Shown one piece after another: positions 12,101-24,700 of a DNA stretch of 64,000 nucleotides. The notes beneath the pieces are model-generated. The model was given only the letters and a program-made list of their open reading frames with translations, did not search any database and had not been told where the DNA came from. Position 1 is the first letter of the stretch. Every line of letters begins with the position of its first letter. Origin of the DNA: Centropus unirufus (lineage: Eukaryota; Chordata; Aves; Cuculiformes; Centropidae); assembly GCA_013397695.1 (NCBI GenBank), contig VYZI01000104.1, forward strand, positions 1,507,112-1,571,111, given 5' to 3'. The position numbers and the translations under genes were made by a program.

Positions 12101-15100
12101 TGTGCACAACAGTGTTACAATATACTGGGTTCTTTCATTTGTCAATGTAATCCAGGATTTGAGTTAAGCAGTGACAGAATCAACTGCGAAGGTAAGCAAG
12201 TTTTTTTTGTCTTGGAAGAGCACTTTTTTTAAAATTATTTTCCCATAAGACTTTCTGTGACCTAAGGGATAGAATTCAAATGGAACCATACTGTGGGTGC
12301 AGTGGCCAAAAACCTTGAGAAATAAAATTTTTATGTTGCAAATGCAGTTGCTAATTCACACCTCGGTAACTACATTCAAGTACATAGAGATATGGGTATC
12401 TCATTAATAGTAAGTGCAAAACAGGGCAGATATTACTACATTTCAGATTGCAGCTGGGAAGATTAAAGCTTCGGAATGCTTATTTCACAAACTCACTTGA
12501 ATTGTGTGTGGTCTACTGCTGATGACCATTAAATGAATCAGAAAGGAATGCAAACCAAGAACAAGTGCAATTTTATGTGTTGTTAGACTCCTCTGAAGAT
12601 AAAACCTCTTTTTTTTTTATTTTAAGGAAGCGACAATTGTACTTTTGAGGTGCTTTCAAGGCTGTGTATACAAACAGCATGTCTCCTGATGATTATACAA
12701 TCAATACTTTATTTCCCCTGCCAGAGCCACCACAGGGGTCCTCTAATCTCCTTCTGGACACATGATGATCTCACCCTTAAAGCCCATATCCTTTCTACCA
12801 GTCTTTGAGCCAAACAGGTCTTTTTGGTTTACCACTGCCCTTCTGAACAAGCCAGCAAAGCTATTACAGATGCTCCCTCCCCAAAGCTTCTTAAGCTAAT
12901 CCTACTCACAACTGAACAGAACAGGGAGCAGCAAGTATGCAGCCTCTAAGGACACCCCTGACATAAAATCAAGAAGCAGGCTCAAACTTCAGAAGTCGTA
13001 GGAGGAAGCTACACTGTTTTCCAGCCATTCCCTAGTTTTGATAGGCTTAATTTCAACTCCAGTTAATGTCATGTGCTGTTACATTCTATTTCACTCTACA
13101 CTTCTCTAGCAAAGGATCAATGGTTACACATGGATAAAAGGAGCAAAAGAGAATGTTATACAGTGAATATTACACAAAGACAAAAAAAAAAGCCTTCTCT
13201 TTCCCAAAGAGCTGTTCTATCAGGGTAGAGCACAAAAACAAAGGCAATATTTTTGCCTTAATAACTAATCTCACATCTTTGTTTTTTGTGAAAGTAATCA
13301 CATTGTGGAATACTAAAAGTATAAATTCTTCCATGAATTATTTTCCAAACCTCTTCTTAAGTCTAGATTATCTTTTTCTTCAAAATTCTCATTTTGGAAG
13401 ATTATTGCTAAAACACAAGAATTTGCCCTTCTGTTTGCAGCTGGGAGGTGTTAAGCAGTACATTTCAGGTTTTTTTATACATCCTTTTAGACAGAATTCT
13501 TTTTTATTTTTTCCTATTGGCACCAGCATTTAGTTATTATATTTAGCTCTGCAACAAGGTAGATGTTAAAAAAAAACAACAACCTTAAGCTCTTTTGCTC
13601 TCTGCAGACACTGATGAATGCAGAACCTCAAGTTACATATGTCAATACCAGTGTGTCAATGAACCCGGAAAATTTTCATGTGTCTGCCCTGAAGGATACC
13701 AGGTAGTCGGAGGCAGAACTTGTCAAGGTGAGTGCCCGCATTTTAGGAGTTTCAATACTGCATTAACACAACCATTTCATGCACGATGAAGAATGCCTGT
13801 TATCAAAACGTTTATACTTTATGACAGGATTACCATTGTGTTAGCAAACAATGTGTTGATAAAGCATTTGATGGTTAATTTCATGTCTTTACTTCATATT
13901 TGAATCATTCAGTTCAAACTCTTCAGATTCCTATGATAAAATTACAGTTTCTGCTCCACTCGGGTAAGGCTTGCCTTGGATATCTAGGTAGCAAGTCTAA
14001 GTTTCAGAGATCAATATTTCTGAAGAAATAGGCCATGTTTTTCAAACACTACACATGGATTTATATCATGTTTCATTTTATAGAGGTTCCTAAAGCCAGC
14101 AACAGTAGAGAAGAAATATATATTATTTCTCATAACAGAAAAAAATTCAAGACTTGAGCAGCATAGATAATTTGTAGTTAGAAAATACATGTTCTGGTCA
14201 GGTGCCACCTAATGCCAGAGTTTTAAAGTTTGTCATCCTTCATTGATGCTAAATGCCTCTGTGTCTCATTATGAAACAATAAATTAAGTGCAAACTCCAT
14301 TGTTTATGTAATCCCGGACCCAACTTAAGAGGCATTATTTTAAAAAAAAAAAAAGGTATGCTAATTAGATGCAGAAGAGATGAAGAAATAACTAATTTTT
14401 AATAATTTTTATTAAATTCAAATTCATTTCTTCTTGAGAACAGCAGCTGATACTGAACATTGGGGGTAGTTGGTTTGACCATTGGAAAATCTGGTTGCAC
14501 CTTCCAAGAGATTATATTTGAATAAAACCTTTCTGTGACTGTATTAATATCAGGAGACCACATAGGCAGACAGTGGCAGAGTTCTGGGACTGACAGGATA
14601 ACAGTATTAGTGCAGCTTAGTTCTGACAGTCCCCACCTCCAGTCAGGGGTATTTTGCCAGGTGAAAAAAAGAAAGCCCTGCTTGCACAATAAACAAGTTT
14701 TCATTGTTCCTTTTAAAGCGACTTTAGTTAAAATGTAGCCATTAACTAAGCATTTTAGTGACACCATGAAACTCAAGCAATTAAAAATGAGAACCTGGAA
14801 AAAGCAGGAAATTGCCCTTATTCCTCTATTCCTTTTCCCTGTCTACAAGGTATTTTCTGCCATAAAATTACTCTTTGCTAATTAGAAACTTCACAGTGTT
14901 TCTCCTGTTGCTTTATGTATAACTAATCTTTAGTTAACTAAAAAAAAATGTTCAGATGTAATTAACACTCAGTAAAGAAACTTATTCCATTTCTGCATAG
15001 AGAAATGTGTTACAGCCAGGCACCAGAAAAGCAGGTGAAGAACACAACAACATGTTGTGTTTTAAAAGAAAAGCAGAAGGTTTTGTTTTTCGAAGACATT

Positions 15101-17694
15101 GCGTTTGTTTTTGTAGCAAACTCATTTCCATCTGCTTTGACACAGTCCTTTTTCTTTCCTCCTAGATATAAATGAGTGTGAGACTACCAATGAATGTAGA
15201 GAGGATGAAATTTGCTGGAATTACCATGGAGGATTTCGTTGTTACCCAAGAAATCCTTGCCAAGAGCCCTATGTCCTTACATCAGAGAAGTAAGAGAAAA
15301 ATGAGGGATCTTTAGAACCTTCCTCAATGGACAACATGATCAAATACAACAGAAAGCAAGTATCATTTGTTTGCAAGTATCACAGCTTCACTTACTTTTA
15401 TTTTTCAGCCGCTGTGTCTGCCCTGTATCGAATGCCATTTGCCGAGAGCTGCCTTACTCTGTGGTCTACAAATACATGAGCATCCGTTCAGACAGAACAG
15501 TGCCCTCTGATATCTTCCAGATTCAGGCAACCACTATTTACCCTAATACTATTAACACATTCCGGATCAAGTCTGGAAACGAAAATGGAGAATTTTACCT
15601 GAGAGTGAGTATTACTGGGATTCAGACCCTGAGTGGGGTATAAATTTACTGGTGCTAACATGGTGTTACAAGGTGCCTTGCCATTTTGACAAACGCATCA
15701 AACGTTCCCATAAGAGTATCGCTGCATCCCAAAGCTTGTCAGAGTTTTAATACATTCTTGGTAAACCTGCTTGCTTTCCAGGTTTAAAAGCCTTGTACTT
15801 TTCTACCTGAAACCTCTAAACTGAGAATCAAACTATTTCTTTTAACTGAATACAAGACTAGTAGGGATCATGAATAGCCAGTCCTGGGACTCACGTGTCA
15901 GAGTCACAGGACATACTTCTATGGTTTTCATTCTCTGTAGCAGCACCCCATAGGTATGTACTTAGGAAAAGATTATATAAAAATGCCTTGGGCAATTATG
16001 TTTACCAATTTTCTCACTTTCACAAATAAAGTAAATAAGTCATTAGTAGCTTGGGATGGGGGCCTGATATCTAGACTGCTAAGAGTCCAGGCCATCTCGT
16101 TCAAATGGTTTTATGTTGAGATGTACTTATTTTTTCCCACAAATAGTACCACAACTGTTTCAGAAAACCACAAAAGTTCAAATGACTTACAATAGCAGCA
16201 TTTCCTGTTGGATACACATAAATGAAAGTGCCTGTAACATGTGCTTTTGAGAGGTTTTTTTGGTAGAATTTTTATTTTCTTGGATGCTTGTAATATTTAC
16301 AAGTTCCTGGGAAACGCTTTTTGCTTCATATGTGACTTTACACTCAGTAAAACAGAAGTAGCACCAAGAAAAATCAGAAATTTATTGTTTTCAGTTTTTC
16401 TTCAAATGTGAAGTTTTGTGGGTTTTGATAGTATACCCAAGTGTACCAAGATATGGTATTGGTTATTTACACCATGTTTCCCAAGATGGAAACAAGGAAC
16501 TACTCTTAAACATCTGACTTGTTCTGGTATAACCTACAATCAATCCAGTGCGTTTCTCTGGATTTAATACACATCCAAAATACAAACTGTTATTTGCTTA
16601 GACAAACAAGAAGATCATATCTGGTTTAGTTTGGGACAGACCCCTATTTAGCCTTCAGACTGATTTTCTTTAGACCAAGAATTCCAATCTTCTGTTGCCA
16701 TTCAACAAGGAAATACAGGCCTTAAATGAGGAAGCACATGATCGTTCCTACCAAGGGACTAAGGCTTATTTGGAAGTTATTCCTATTGTTTCAGTAGAAC
16801 TCAGAGCTGGCTCTCAGATACACAGATGGATCTTATTCATCTGTGTGCCCTATTCAGTTGACAGGATGAGAAAATATTTGTAATAGGTGAAGGAGAGATG
16901 GAGCTTACCTTTTTATTATCACCTCCAAGTTACAAAGATGTTTAACAGACTAGCAGTTTGCCACAGACAAGGCCTGTCAATGTTCTCCCAGTCTGGGCTC
17001 ATCCTGCTGGAGAAGAGCTTTGGAGTGGTACAAGGAGATGGCAATAGGCCCTCCAGTTGCAAAAACCCACAGTGTTTACAAGGGAAACCCAGCTTCTTCT
17101 GGAGTACAAGCCATGAGATAGAACTAGAGTTTCCCTCCACTGAACAGTCTACATCACTGTTAAAAACATTAGGTCTCTTGTTTTAGTTGTTCTCCATATA
17201 TTTTAAAAGCTGATAGATGGAGATAAAAACAAAGACTGTCCTGGGATAGATTACTACTTTTCACATCCTTTAGGAGAGTGAGCATAACCAGGAACAGATT
17301 TTGCAGCACAGCTTATTCCTCTGAGCCATAGTCAGGTAAAATTCTCCCTGCAGCAAAGCCAGGTGTGAGATTAGTCATGGCCATTTAAAAATGTTAGAAG
17401 AATACTTTCATTGTGTATCTCTGTGCTGAGACAGAGCATTTTTACAGCGTAGTAACACACAAGTGCTCTCTTGACACAACAGTGGAATCATTTGAGATTT
17501 GACCAAATTAAACTTCTTTTTTGTTGTTCTTTCAGCAAACCAGCACTGTAAGCGCAATGCTTGTACTGGTGAAATCACTAACAGGACCAAGAGAACACAT
17601 TGTGGATCTGGAGATGCTAACAGTCAACAGTTTGAATTATCGTACAAGCTCCGTGTTGAGATTAACAATAATAGTGGGCCCTTACGCATTTTAG
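5985..17694 (+). CDS. EFEMP1: EFEMP1 (fibulin-3), last seven coding exons
   Basis: Fibulin-3 is a secreted glycoprotein of elastic-fibre and basement-membrane matrix, built from calcium-binding EGF modules and a fibulin-type C-terminal domain. Coding exons are 5985-6107, 9838-9957, 12072-12191, 13608-13727, 15166-15289, 15409-15604 and 17536-17694, with TAG at 17692-17694. All introns are GT-AG and phases are continuous. They give about 319 residues, matching roughly the C-terminal two thirds of the 493-residue human protein. Each EGF exon begins in the D of a D-I/T-D/N-E-C calcium-binding start and ends on the base before the next D codon, so the modules are phase 1-1 exons. The N-glycosylation sequon NHT in the second module here is retained, as is the GGFRCYPRNPC segment that holds the arginine mutated (R345W) in human Malattia Leventinese. 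The protein ends IIVGPYAF, against IIVGPFSF recalled for mammals. The start codon and signal peptide are outside the window. Family identity is very secure. Confidence 0.97.
7144..7212 (+). mobile_element. CR1 3' tail fragment
   Basis: This short CR1 remnant in an EFEMP1 intron has the 3' terminal motif TTAAGGTCCCTTCCAACCCA followed by CATTCTATGA. Confidence 0.8.
9838..9957 (+). CDS. EFEMP1: EFEMP1 exon: cbEGF module beginning DIDECTLP
   Basis: This 120-bp phase 1-1 exon encodes a calcium-binding EGF repeat with CVNTPGSYYCQC and an N-glycosylation sequon (NNHTC) next to the last cysteine, where human has NNYTC. The acceptor is AACGCAG and the donor is G|GTAAGAA. Confidence 0.97.
10731..10800. 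repeat. AT-rich simple repeat (TA/TATG)n
   Basis: An alternating TA tract with TATG interruptions grades into T/A-rich sequence inside an EFEMP1 intron. It is a likely polymorphic microsatellite. Confidence 0.85.
12072..12191 (+). CDS. EFEMP1: EFEMP1 exon: cbEGF module beginning DINECDAN
   Basis: This 120-bp phase 1-1 exon encodes a calcium-binding EGF repeat with CYNILGSFICQC, closely matching the equivalent human module. The acceptor is TCCTTTCAG and the donor is G|GTAAGCA. It was recognised directly from the nucleotide sequence because its open frame is short. Confidence 0.96.
13608..13727 (+). CDS. EFEMP1: EFEMP1 exon: cbEGF module beginning DTDECRTS
   Basis: This 120-bp phase 1-1 exon encodes a calcium-binding EGF repeat with CVNEPGKFSCVC. 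The second residue of the calcium-binding start is Thr (DTDEC), where the human protein has DIDEC. The acceptor is CTCTGCAG and the donor is G|GTGAGTG. Confidence 0.97.
15166..15289 (+). CDS. EFEMP1: EFEMP1 exon: last EGF-like module, first part
   Basis: This 124-bp exon begins DINECETTNEC and contains CWNYHGGFRCYPRNPC, the last EGF-like module, which runs into the C-terminal domain. The arginine of GGFRC, the position of the human R345W retinal drusen mutation, is the normal residue here. The exon ends in phase 2 (AA|C, Asn). The next exon is only 119 bases downstream. Confidence 0.96.
15409..15604 (+). CDS. EFEMP1: EFEMP1 exon: start of fibulin C-terminal domain
   Basis: This 196-bp exon encodes RCVCPVSNAICRELPYSV and continues through the highly conserved YKYMSIRSDR and FRIKSGNENGEFYLR segments. 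The acceptor is TTTTTCAG, and the donor AGA|GTGAGT leaves a complete Arg codon. Confidence 0.97.
17536..17694 (+). CDS. EFEMP1: EFEMP1 terminal coding exon
   Basis: This terminal exon encodes QTSTVSAMLVLVKSLTGPRE and continues to the C-terminal IIVGPYAF followed by TAG at 17692-17694. It follows the acceptor TTCTTTCAG. Its frame differs from the longer open frame that overlaps it. The fibulin frame is chosen because it matches the family and keeps the splice phase. Confidence 0.97.
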   Translation, partial: QTSTVSAMLVLVKSLTGPREHIVDLEMLTVNSLNYRTSSVLRLTIIVGPYAF

Positions 17695-18750
17695 TGGTTT
17701 TCAGTAACTCTTCACTGGCACTTAAAACAGCCAAAGAATATTATCGTAAAGAAAGCACTTACTATTTTATTTATAGATTTTGCTCTTTTTTTTTTAAGAT
17801 TTGTTTAGTAAGTCGATATCTTTAATCCACACATTACACGTGTAATTCAAAATTAGTAGATGTGTTCCATAGTATAACATGGGCATTGTCACTTTCTGTA
17901 TAAAGATTTAAATCTTTTTTATTACCTTTCTTGGACTAGATACATACTACGCTTTTGTATGAGAACTGTATGTTCATACTATCCTGTAAAACTTCACACA
18001 CCCTTCCTAGTCAAATAGGTCATGCCATTAAAAGGATATTCTGTGTTGTTTTTATTTTTAATGCAGCTACACTGACAATCTCAAAAAGAAAAAAAATTAT
18101 ATAGTATGAATGATACACAGTAATGGTTATCTGATAAGCTAAAATATATTTCTTTTTAACTACTTTGTAACAAAAGATAACAGTCAATAAAAATCTATTT
18201 CTGTAGACATCTATGTGCTGTCAGTTGTTTTTTCTAATCTGGGTTGGAGGTGAAGTCACATTGTGACAAATGTTTTACATTGGGTTTTTATATGCAGATC
18301 ATGTTAACTGTAGCATGGAAAAACATTCTGTTCTCTCCAAGAAAAATAGACCATAGGAAGAAAATTTCTTCACCAATGAAGAAACTCCAAATGGAAAAAT
18401 CAGTAACCAAGCTGGGCACATGTGTCAGTGCTTTCTCCTGAGAACACTGTTGGTGGTTGCTGGTTAGAGGGATACAACATTTTCAGACAGAAGTTAACAT
18501 GCTTTGCTCCCAGAAATGTTATGTTGCATACTAAGAACTGAGTGCATTTGCTTATGAAATTGAATCATATTTTGAGGCACTCAATCTCATTCCTGTTCTT
18601 GTAACTCATGTACAGTGTTCATGAAATTTATTTCTAATTCAAAAACTAATAACATCTTTTCTAATATGCAAAATCCTATTTCTTGTTTAAAATGTAGTCA
18701 TTAATTCTTTGATGTACAAAATTTTTAATAAAGATCTGTTAACATAGTGT
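17695..18750 (+). other. EFEMP1: EFEMP1 3'UTR with two poly(A) signals
   Basis: AT-rich sequence follows the stop. AATAAA hexamers lie at 18186-18191 and 18727-18732, so transcripts probably end near 18.21 kb and/or 18.75 kb. Which one is used cannot be told from sequence alone. Confidence 0.7.
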
Positions 18751-21700
18751 GCTTACTTTTTAGGGATAGCTTATTAGCCACGTTGGAGGGCCAAATCATC
18801 AGCTACTCTGGAAGTCAAAGCCCCACTGAATTCAGCAGACAGAATGACCCAAATAGTCTCTACAGTATTAGCTCATGGAAAACTAAAACTGTGATTCCTT
18901 TATACAAGGATAAATACATCATCTACTAAGTTTTAGGTTTACAGACATTGGAAAAAAAAAAAGGAGAAAAATCTACCAACGTACACACATTGCTAGTTAG
19001 TTGCTCATTGACAGGAAAGAGCTTCTTTACTTACAATGCATTTTCTGTAAAAAATATTTGTGAATAATGCACATATTATATGCAAAAAGATCCTCTTGTA
19101 GCACAGACCTACAGATCCAAATGGAGTGGTCAGTCAGTCTCAGCGACTACTTTCAAGGAATGTGCCCAAAGAGAAGAAACACGCATGGGTGGATAATTAA
19201 GTGTCCAGAAGTCCTTCACAGCAAGACAACAAAAATTCACTCCAGAACATAATGTAGAACAGGCAATAACTCCTCTGGTTTAGGGTGACACATCCCCCAC
19301 AGAGCAGGACCCCGTTATCCAATGATCATTCCTTCCAGCTGTCATTTGTGGCTTTAAACAAATACTTCATCTCCCAAAAGGGTTGGAGTACATGGTTGTG
19401 GCATAGACCAAAAAATAATGCTGGCGCTGGGTAGTGTTTTCTTTGGCTGGGGCCCAAGAGCTGTGGGGAGAGACCCCAGGTAGCCTTCATCTGTCTCTGC
19501 AGAGAGGAGCTCACCAATACAAATCTAGTTGCTTTGGAGAGGTATTTAAGGGGTGCTTTCCATGGCGAAAACCCTCTAATATACAGTTTTGGCTTGTAGG
19601 AAGCTCCTTCCTCTCTCTAGAGTGATTCCCCCAATTCATCATCACTACAAATCTTCCTGGTTCGAAAGACAGTTCCTCACCCACACAAGTACTGAGTAAA
19701 ATGCCTCTGACCTCCTCCTCCCGACAATTCTTGTGGCAAGGAGCACACTTACCTCCATACATCATTTGTCAGCTAACAGGCTATGAAGCCTGTCTTCGCA
19801 AATGAGATGTGCTGGCCACCAAGCATCCTCCTCCTACCCCAGCATCAGCACTGTTCTTCTACACCAACTTTTAGCTGACAAAATTGCGCAATTCAGCATT
19901 GGTCATCCCAAGAAATCATCAATTTTGTTGTTTCTAGGTTTAAAATAAGCAGTTTCCTCACACCTGGCAGAGCTGCTCTGATAGGTACCCCCAGGAGGCT
20001 TAAGTGGCCTTACCTTCCTTTACTTCTGGGACTTCCAGGGCACCAGCCTGGTCCCTGCAGTGAATTAAGCAACCAGAAATCATCCTCAGCATCCCCAAGC
20101 TGCCAGGTTCTTCTCCAAGGATTTACGCTACCTTCACACTCTGCCAGTATGCACACCTATTTAATCATGAGCACTTTTAAATCTTCATTTTAAGTCTCTA
20201 CTTATCTGACAAGGACCCAAAATTGATCACTATGTGTATAGAAAAATAATACTTATATACTTAGCAAGTGACATGAGCAGCAGAGGCAGTTGCCTCTCAC
20301 ACATGTGCCCAAGCCATATTGACCCTACTCGTTCCTCCACATCTCATCATGCCCATATACTTCACATAACCTATTTTATTTTCATAGAATCATAGAGTGG
20401 TTTGGATTGGAATGGACGGTTAAGATCATTCAGTTCCAACCTTGCTGTAATGGGCAGGCACACCTTCCACTGGATCAGGTTGCTCAAGGCCCCATCCAAC
20501 TTGGCCTTGAACACCTCAAGGGATGGGACATCCACAACATCTCTGGGCAACCTGTGCCAGTGCCTCACCACCCTCAAAGGAAAACATTCCTTCCCAATAT
20601 CTAGTCTAACTCTCCCTTCTTTCAGCTTCAAACTTTCCCCCCTCATCCCATCCCTGCAATCCCTGACAAAGAGCCCTTCTCCATCTTTCCCATAGGCCCC
20701 CTTTAAGTACTGGCATAAACTGTCCTGCCAACCACCCTGCTCCCTGTCTGTTTGCAACGCTCGGGTCTGCATAAGCCAACTTAACATCCGACACTAGCAA
20801 AGGCAGAGGTCAAAGCTCAGGAGTGCAGATCCAGACACTCGCCCTTATATTGCTGCACGTTGGTTGAGCCCTAAATGCAGTCACTGGGTGTGGGCACCAC
20901 TCTCAACACACATTAATCACAGTGCTTTTATGGATGCGGGGAGCTGCAATAACAGCAGCCCCTCCAAACCAAAACATGAGCAGGCAAGCAGAGCAAGCCA
21001 GGGACTACAGCAGGGCTGTGCAGGAATTGGAAGGGGGTGGTTGGTATTGTTTTGGATAGGGGTGCGGCATGTGACTGAGTGTGAGAGGCTGAATAGCCCA
21101 TAATCAAAATGAGAAGATGGTTCAGAGCCTGAACAAGAAAAGCTTTGTACACCACGCTCCGCTGGAAAACATGTGTGTCATTATGAGGGAAACCTGTAGG
21201 TTCATCAAATTCTCCAGGAAAGTGGGACTTTGTTCCTTTCGAAGGATACAGAGCTCCAGCAACCATGCAACAAGAGTTTGTACAGCTATTTGGGTTAAAA
21301 GTGACCCTGAAATCCCAAGAAATTATATAAGAGCAAAGAGCTTGCTCAGCCTTCACTATGTCCTACTGGCATGATAACTATCAATACCACACTCCAGGGA
21401 AGATTCTCATATAAATATCTGTCACTGCTGGAGAAGAATCTTAATCGGGATTGCATGCAAAGTTTAATATCTCCTCGGAAATAGAAAACAGGGACAAAGA
21501 GAGTTTAAAAATTAGGACTTTTGGGTAAACAGAACTTAAGGAAATAGAAATGCAAGTTCATCCACTTTCCCAAGACCACCTGAACACAGTGCAGTGGGAT
21601 TATTTTGTTTGGAAGGCTCACAAATGCAAGTTTACTGTTGAATCCCGTTTCCATGACTGCAAAGAGTTGCTTATGTTTTGAATGATCATCCATGTTTCTA

Positions 21701-24700
21701 ACTTTATAACTCTCCTATTAAAATATAGAACAGCTGCTGCCCCAGTCAGCTGTTAGGCATATGGAGCCCACCAGGGACAAAGCCCACTGTTAACATGGAG
21801 AATTATTTTTAACGCCCTCACATTTCTAAACCTCACCATCATCTCAGTGAAATGGCACATTTCCACACTTCCCAGCTGGGGGAACACCTGCGTAATGCGA
21901 AACTGAACTGTGCTGCATCTGCTGGAAAACCCATTTTTATTTCATCTGGCCAGCAGAAAAAAGTTATCAGCCCCAGTGAACAGAAACAGGGCAAAAAGTT
22001 AACAGTGTTGTATATCTGGGGAAAAGCAGATGTCTACTTAAGATGTTTATACTGCAAACATTTCTGTATATATTAAGAGGAAAGAGAGCTGTTTAATAAA
22101 ATGGAGTTGGCTTATAGTTGCCAAAGCAAATTTGAAGGACGGTACAACAGCTTTTGTCATTTTTTGCATGAGAAAAAATACAGTTGATTTTTTTATTGAT
22201 ATAGATTATGTACATTGAACAAGTAATTTTTTAAACTAAGAGATCTCAAAGTTAACTCTCTTTAAACCTGCACATTTATTGTGTGTATTTGCTCAGCAGA
22301 AAAATTTGTAAACACTGTCACACCAATACGATGAAGTAGTATTAAAGGCTACCCCCCATTCTGTCCTCTGATATCTCAGAAAACAACTTGATAGAGGATC
22401 AGGCGCTCCACCACATAGCCATGCCTCCTGCAGATCACAATGTTGGATTTAGGTAAGCTCCAGGTTTTGTTTGTAACAACGATCACACTGTGTCCATCAT
22501 GTGCTGTTTCTGCTCTCACTTGAGAGAGAAATTATTTCACTTTCTAATCTAGAATCCCGACAGTCTCAGAAGGGACACCAGGGCTCTGCATCTCTGTTCC
22601 CTCTCAGAAATACACCCGGATAATTTATTATATTAAAATAAAATTTATTTTTTTTTATTTCTACATAACCATGCAGTACATACATAGTCAAACAGGACAG
22701 ATATTCCCCATTATATGCATCAGACCAGACCTTTGAAAGCGAAAGGTACAGCTCTCAACTAAGCACTTCAGTTGCTCCCGCCCTGCAAACACACACTCTG
22801 CAGCAGTTTATTGCATGTTTTTGATGAAACATTCATTTCCCCTCACCCCTCCAGAGAAACCCCCTAAAGCCTCTGCAGTTTCAGGCTACAAAACTCCCTA
22901 AGCGAAGGCATGCACCATCCCTATCCATACCCAAACAAGCACACAGAAAGGCTTGCAAATTTAGCAGCCTGCCAGTTGAGTTGACAGAAGTAACATATTT
23001 ATACTTCTAAACTCAAATCACAACCATTAAAGTTACAAAGATACATCGAGCTCTGAATCCTACCACTGCCACTCTAAAACAAAACACCTGAACCTGTGAC
23101 CCCCTCCTCTTGAGGGTCACATTTTCTTCTTGCACTTGGAATGTTTTTGGAGTATCTATGTGCAATATACAGGAATGTTTCCTATACAGAATATATACAA
23201 CGAACACCCAAGTGGGAAGTCAAAAGAGTGAAATTCTTGCAGGCGGCATGGAAACTAGGAAAACAAACAGATTTTGGAAGCTCAGAGTAAGGGCTGCAGA
23301 GGGAAAGCCAACATACCAAAACAGCAGGGTAAAAGGCATTATTAAAATCAATAAGTCATCCTCTGAGAAGCTGAGGTTGTATACAAATGAGGAAAATAGA
23401 AATGTTCCTGAGATCTGGAAGGTCACACATTAAAACAAACAAGGCAGGCCAAAGGAGCAACTTGCAAATGCCTCAAACTCACAAATCAAGCCTCCTCTGA
23501 GCACAGCAGAAGCAACCTCCCAGGAGGCTGCTGCAGCCACAGAGTGACCCACGCATTAGGGGAACAAGTGTAGAAGATAATGTCACGGCATAAAAACAAC
23601 GTGAAGGTCTCTATCATGTCCACGGAGGAGGATTTTGGCAATACCACCATGTCAGAGCTTCTCTTACAGGCAATAAATTGGTTTTAATTCATCCCTAAAG
23701 TAATTCAAATACTGAGGTTGAAGTTGGCATTTGCTGCTTTCTTTTTCCATAATGAACCAGGTTTCAGGCAAATTTGTGACCCAAGGTTGGTCTAAAGACT
23801 ACCCCCCAATATTTGGTAGAGCCGTTTTCTTTCACAAGAGCTTCAAAAACTGCAAGGCCAGGGATTGTACTAAAAACCTAATCACAAGGATCAAAATAGC
23901 AACATGAAACTTTAATGGGATTGGAAGATTTCTCCCTTTGCCCTGGTGTGCTGAAGAGGGAAAATCTAAACTATACTGAACACCTCCAATAAAGCACTAA
24001 AATTTCATGAGTCATCAAGCAGTGGTTTCTTCCAATATTTCACAAAAGGCCACAGTTTCTTCCATATTTTTGCGAACACAGAGCAGATCAAGCTGACATA
24101 TGCTTATGTCTTACTACAAGTCAGACTCATGCACCATTTTCCACAATAGTGCTGGGAAAAGTTACGGTGAAAGCATGGTGAAACCTTTGCAAGAACATCA
24201 CATTTTGAGAGCCCACTCCATCTCTAGGCAAACTGGCTACAGTTTGGCTTCCCACTTCACGAAGCTTCCATTCTTCAATGACCCTTTTTCCCCCTGCTAT
24301 ACTGTAGAGGCATTGCTGGCTGTTACAACTTTCAGCACTCCATATGGAAAGCTGGAGTTCCATCACAAGTAAACATTTTTCAGGAACATGTTTCCTCGCT
24401 CAGGTTAAGAATTTTTTCTCCCATTTCTAGAGCTGGCAGAAATTAAGAGGGCACAGTGGCATCCTTGCCAAGCTTCAACCCACACTTTGCTCAAAGGTTG
24501 TTTGTACACAAATGTAGAGAAAAGCTTAGAGGCACCATGTTCACCTCACAGCAAAGGTGAAAACGAAGCTCTCCTGACATGTGATGCACGTACACAGAGA
24601 TGCAATATTTACATGCAGTGCTGATAGGTAAAGAAGATCCATCCAGGACCGATATCCTATCCAAATCCAGCTGCCTACAAGGAACCAAGATAGATATAAC

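Noticed and set aside
20371..20787. A 138-codon minus-strand open frame.
   Set aside because: It is the 5'-truncated C-terminal end of CR1 reverse transcriptase plus flanking sequence, not a host gene.
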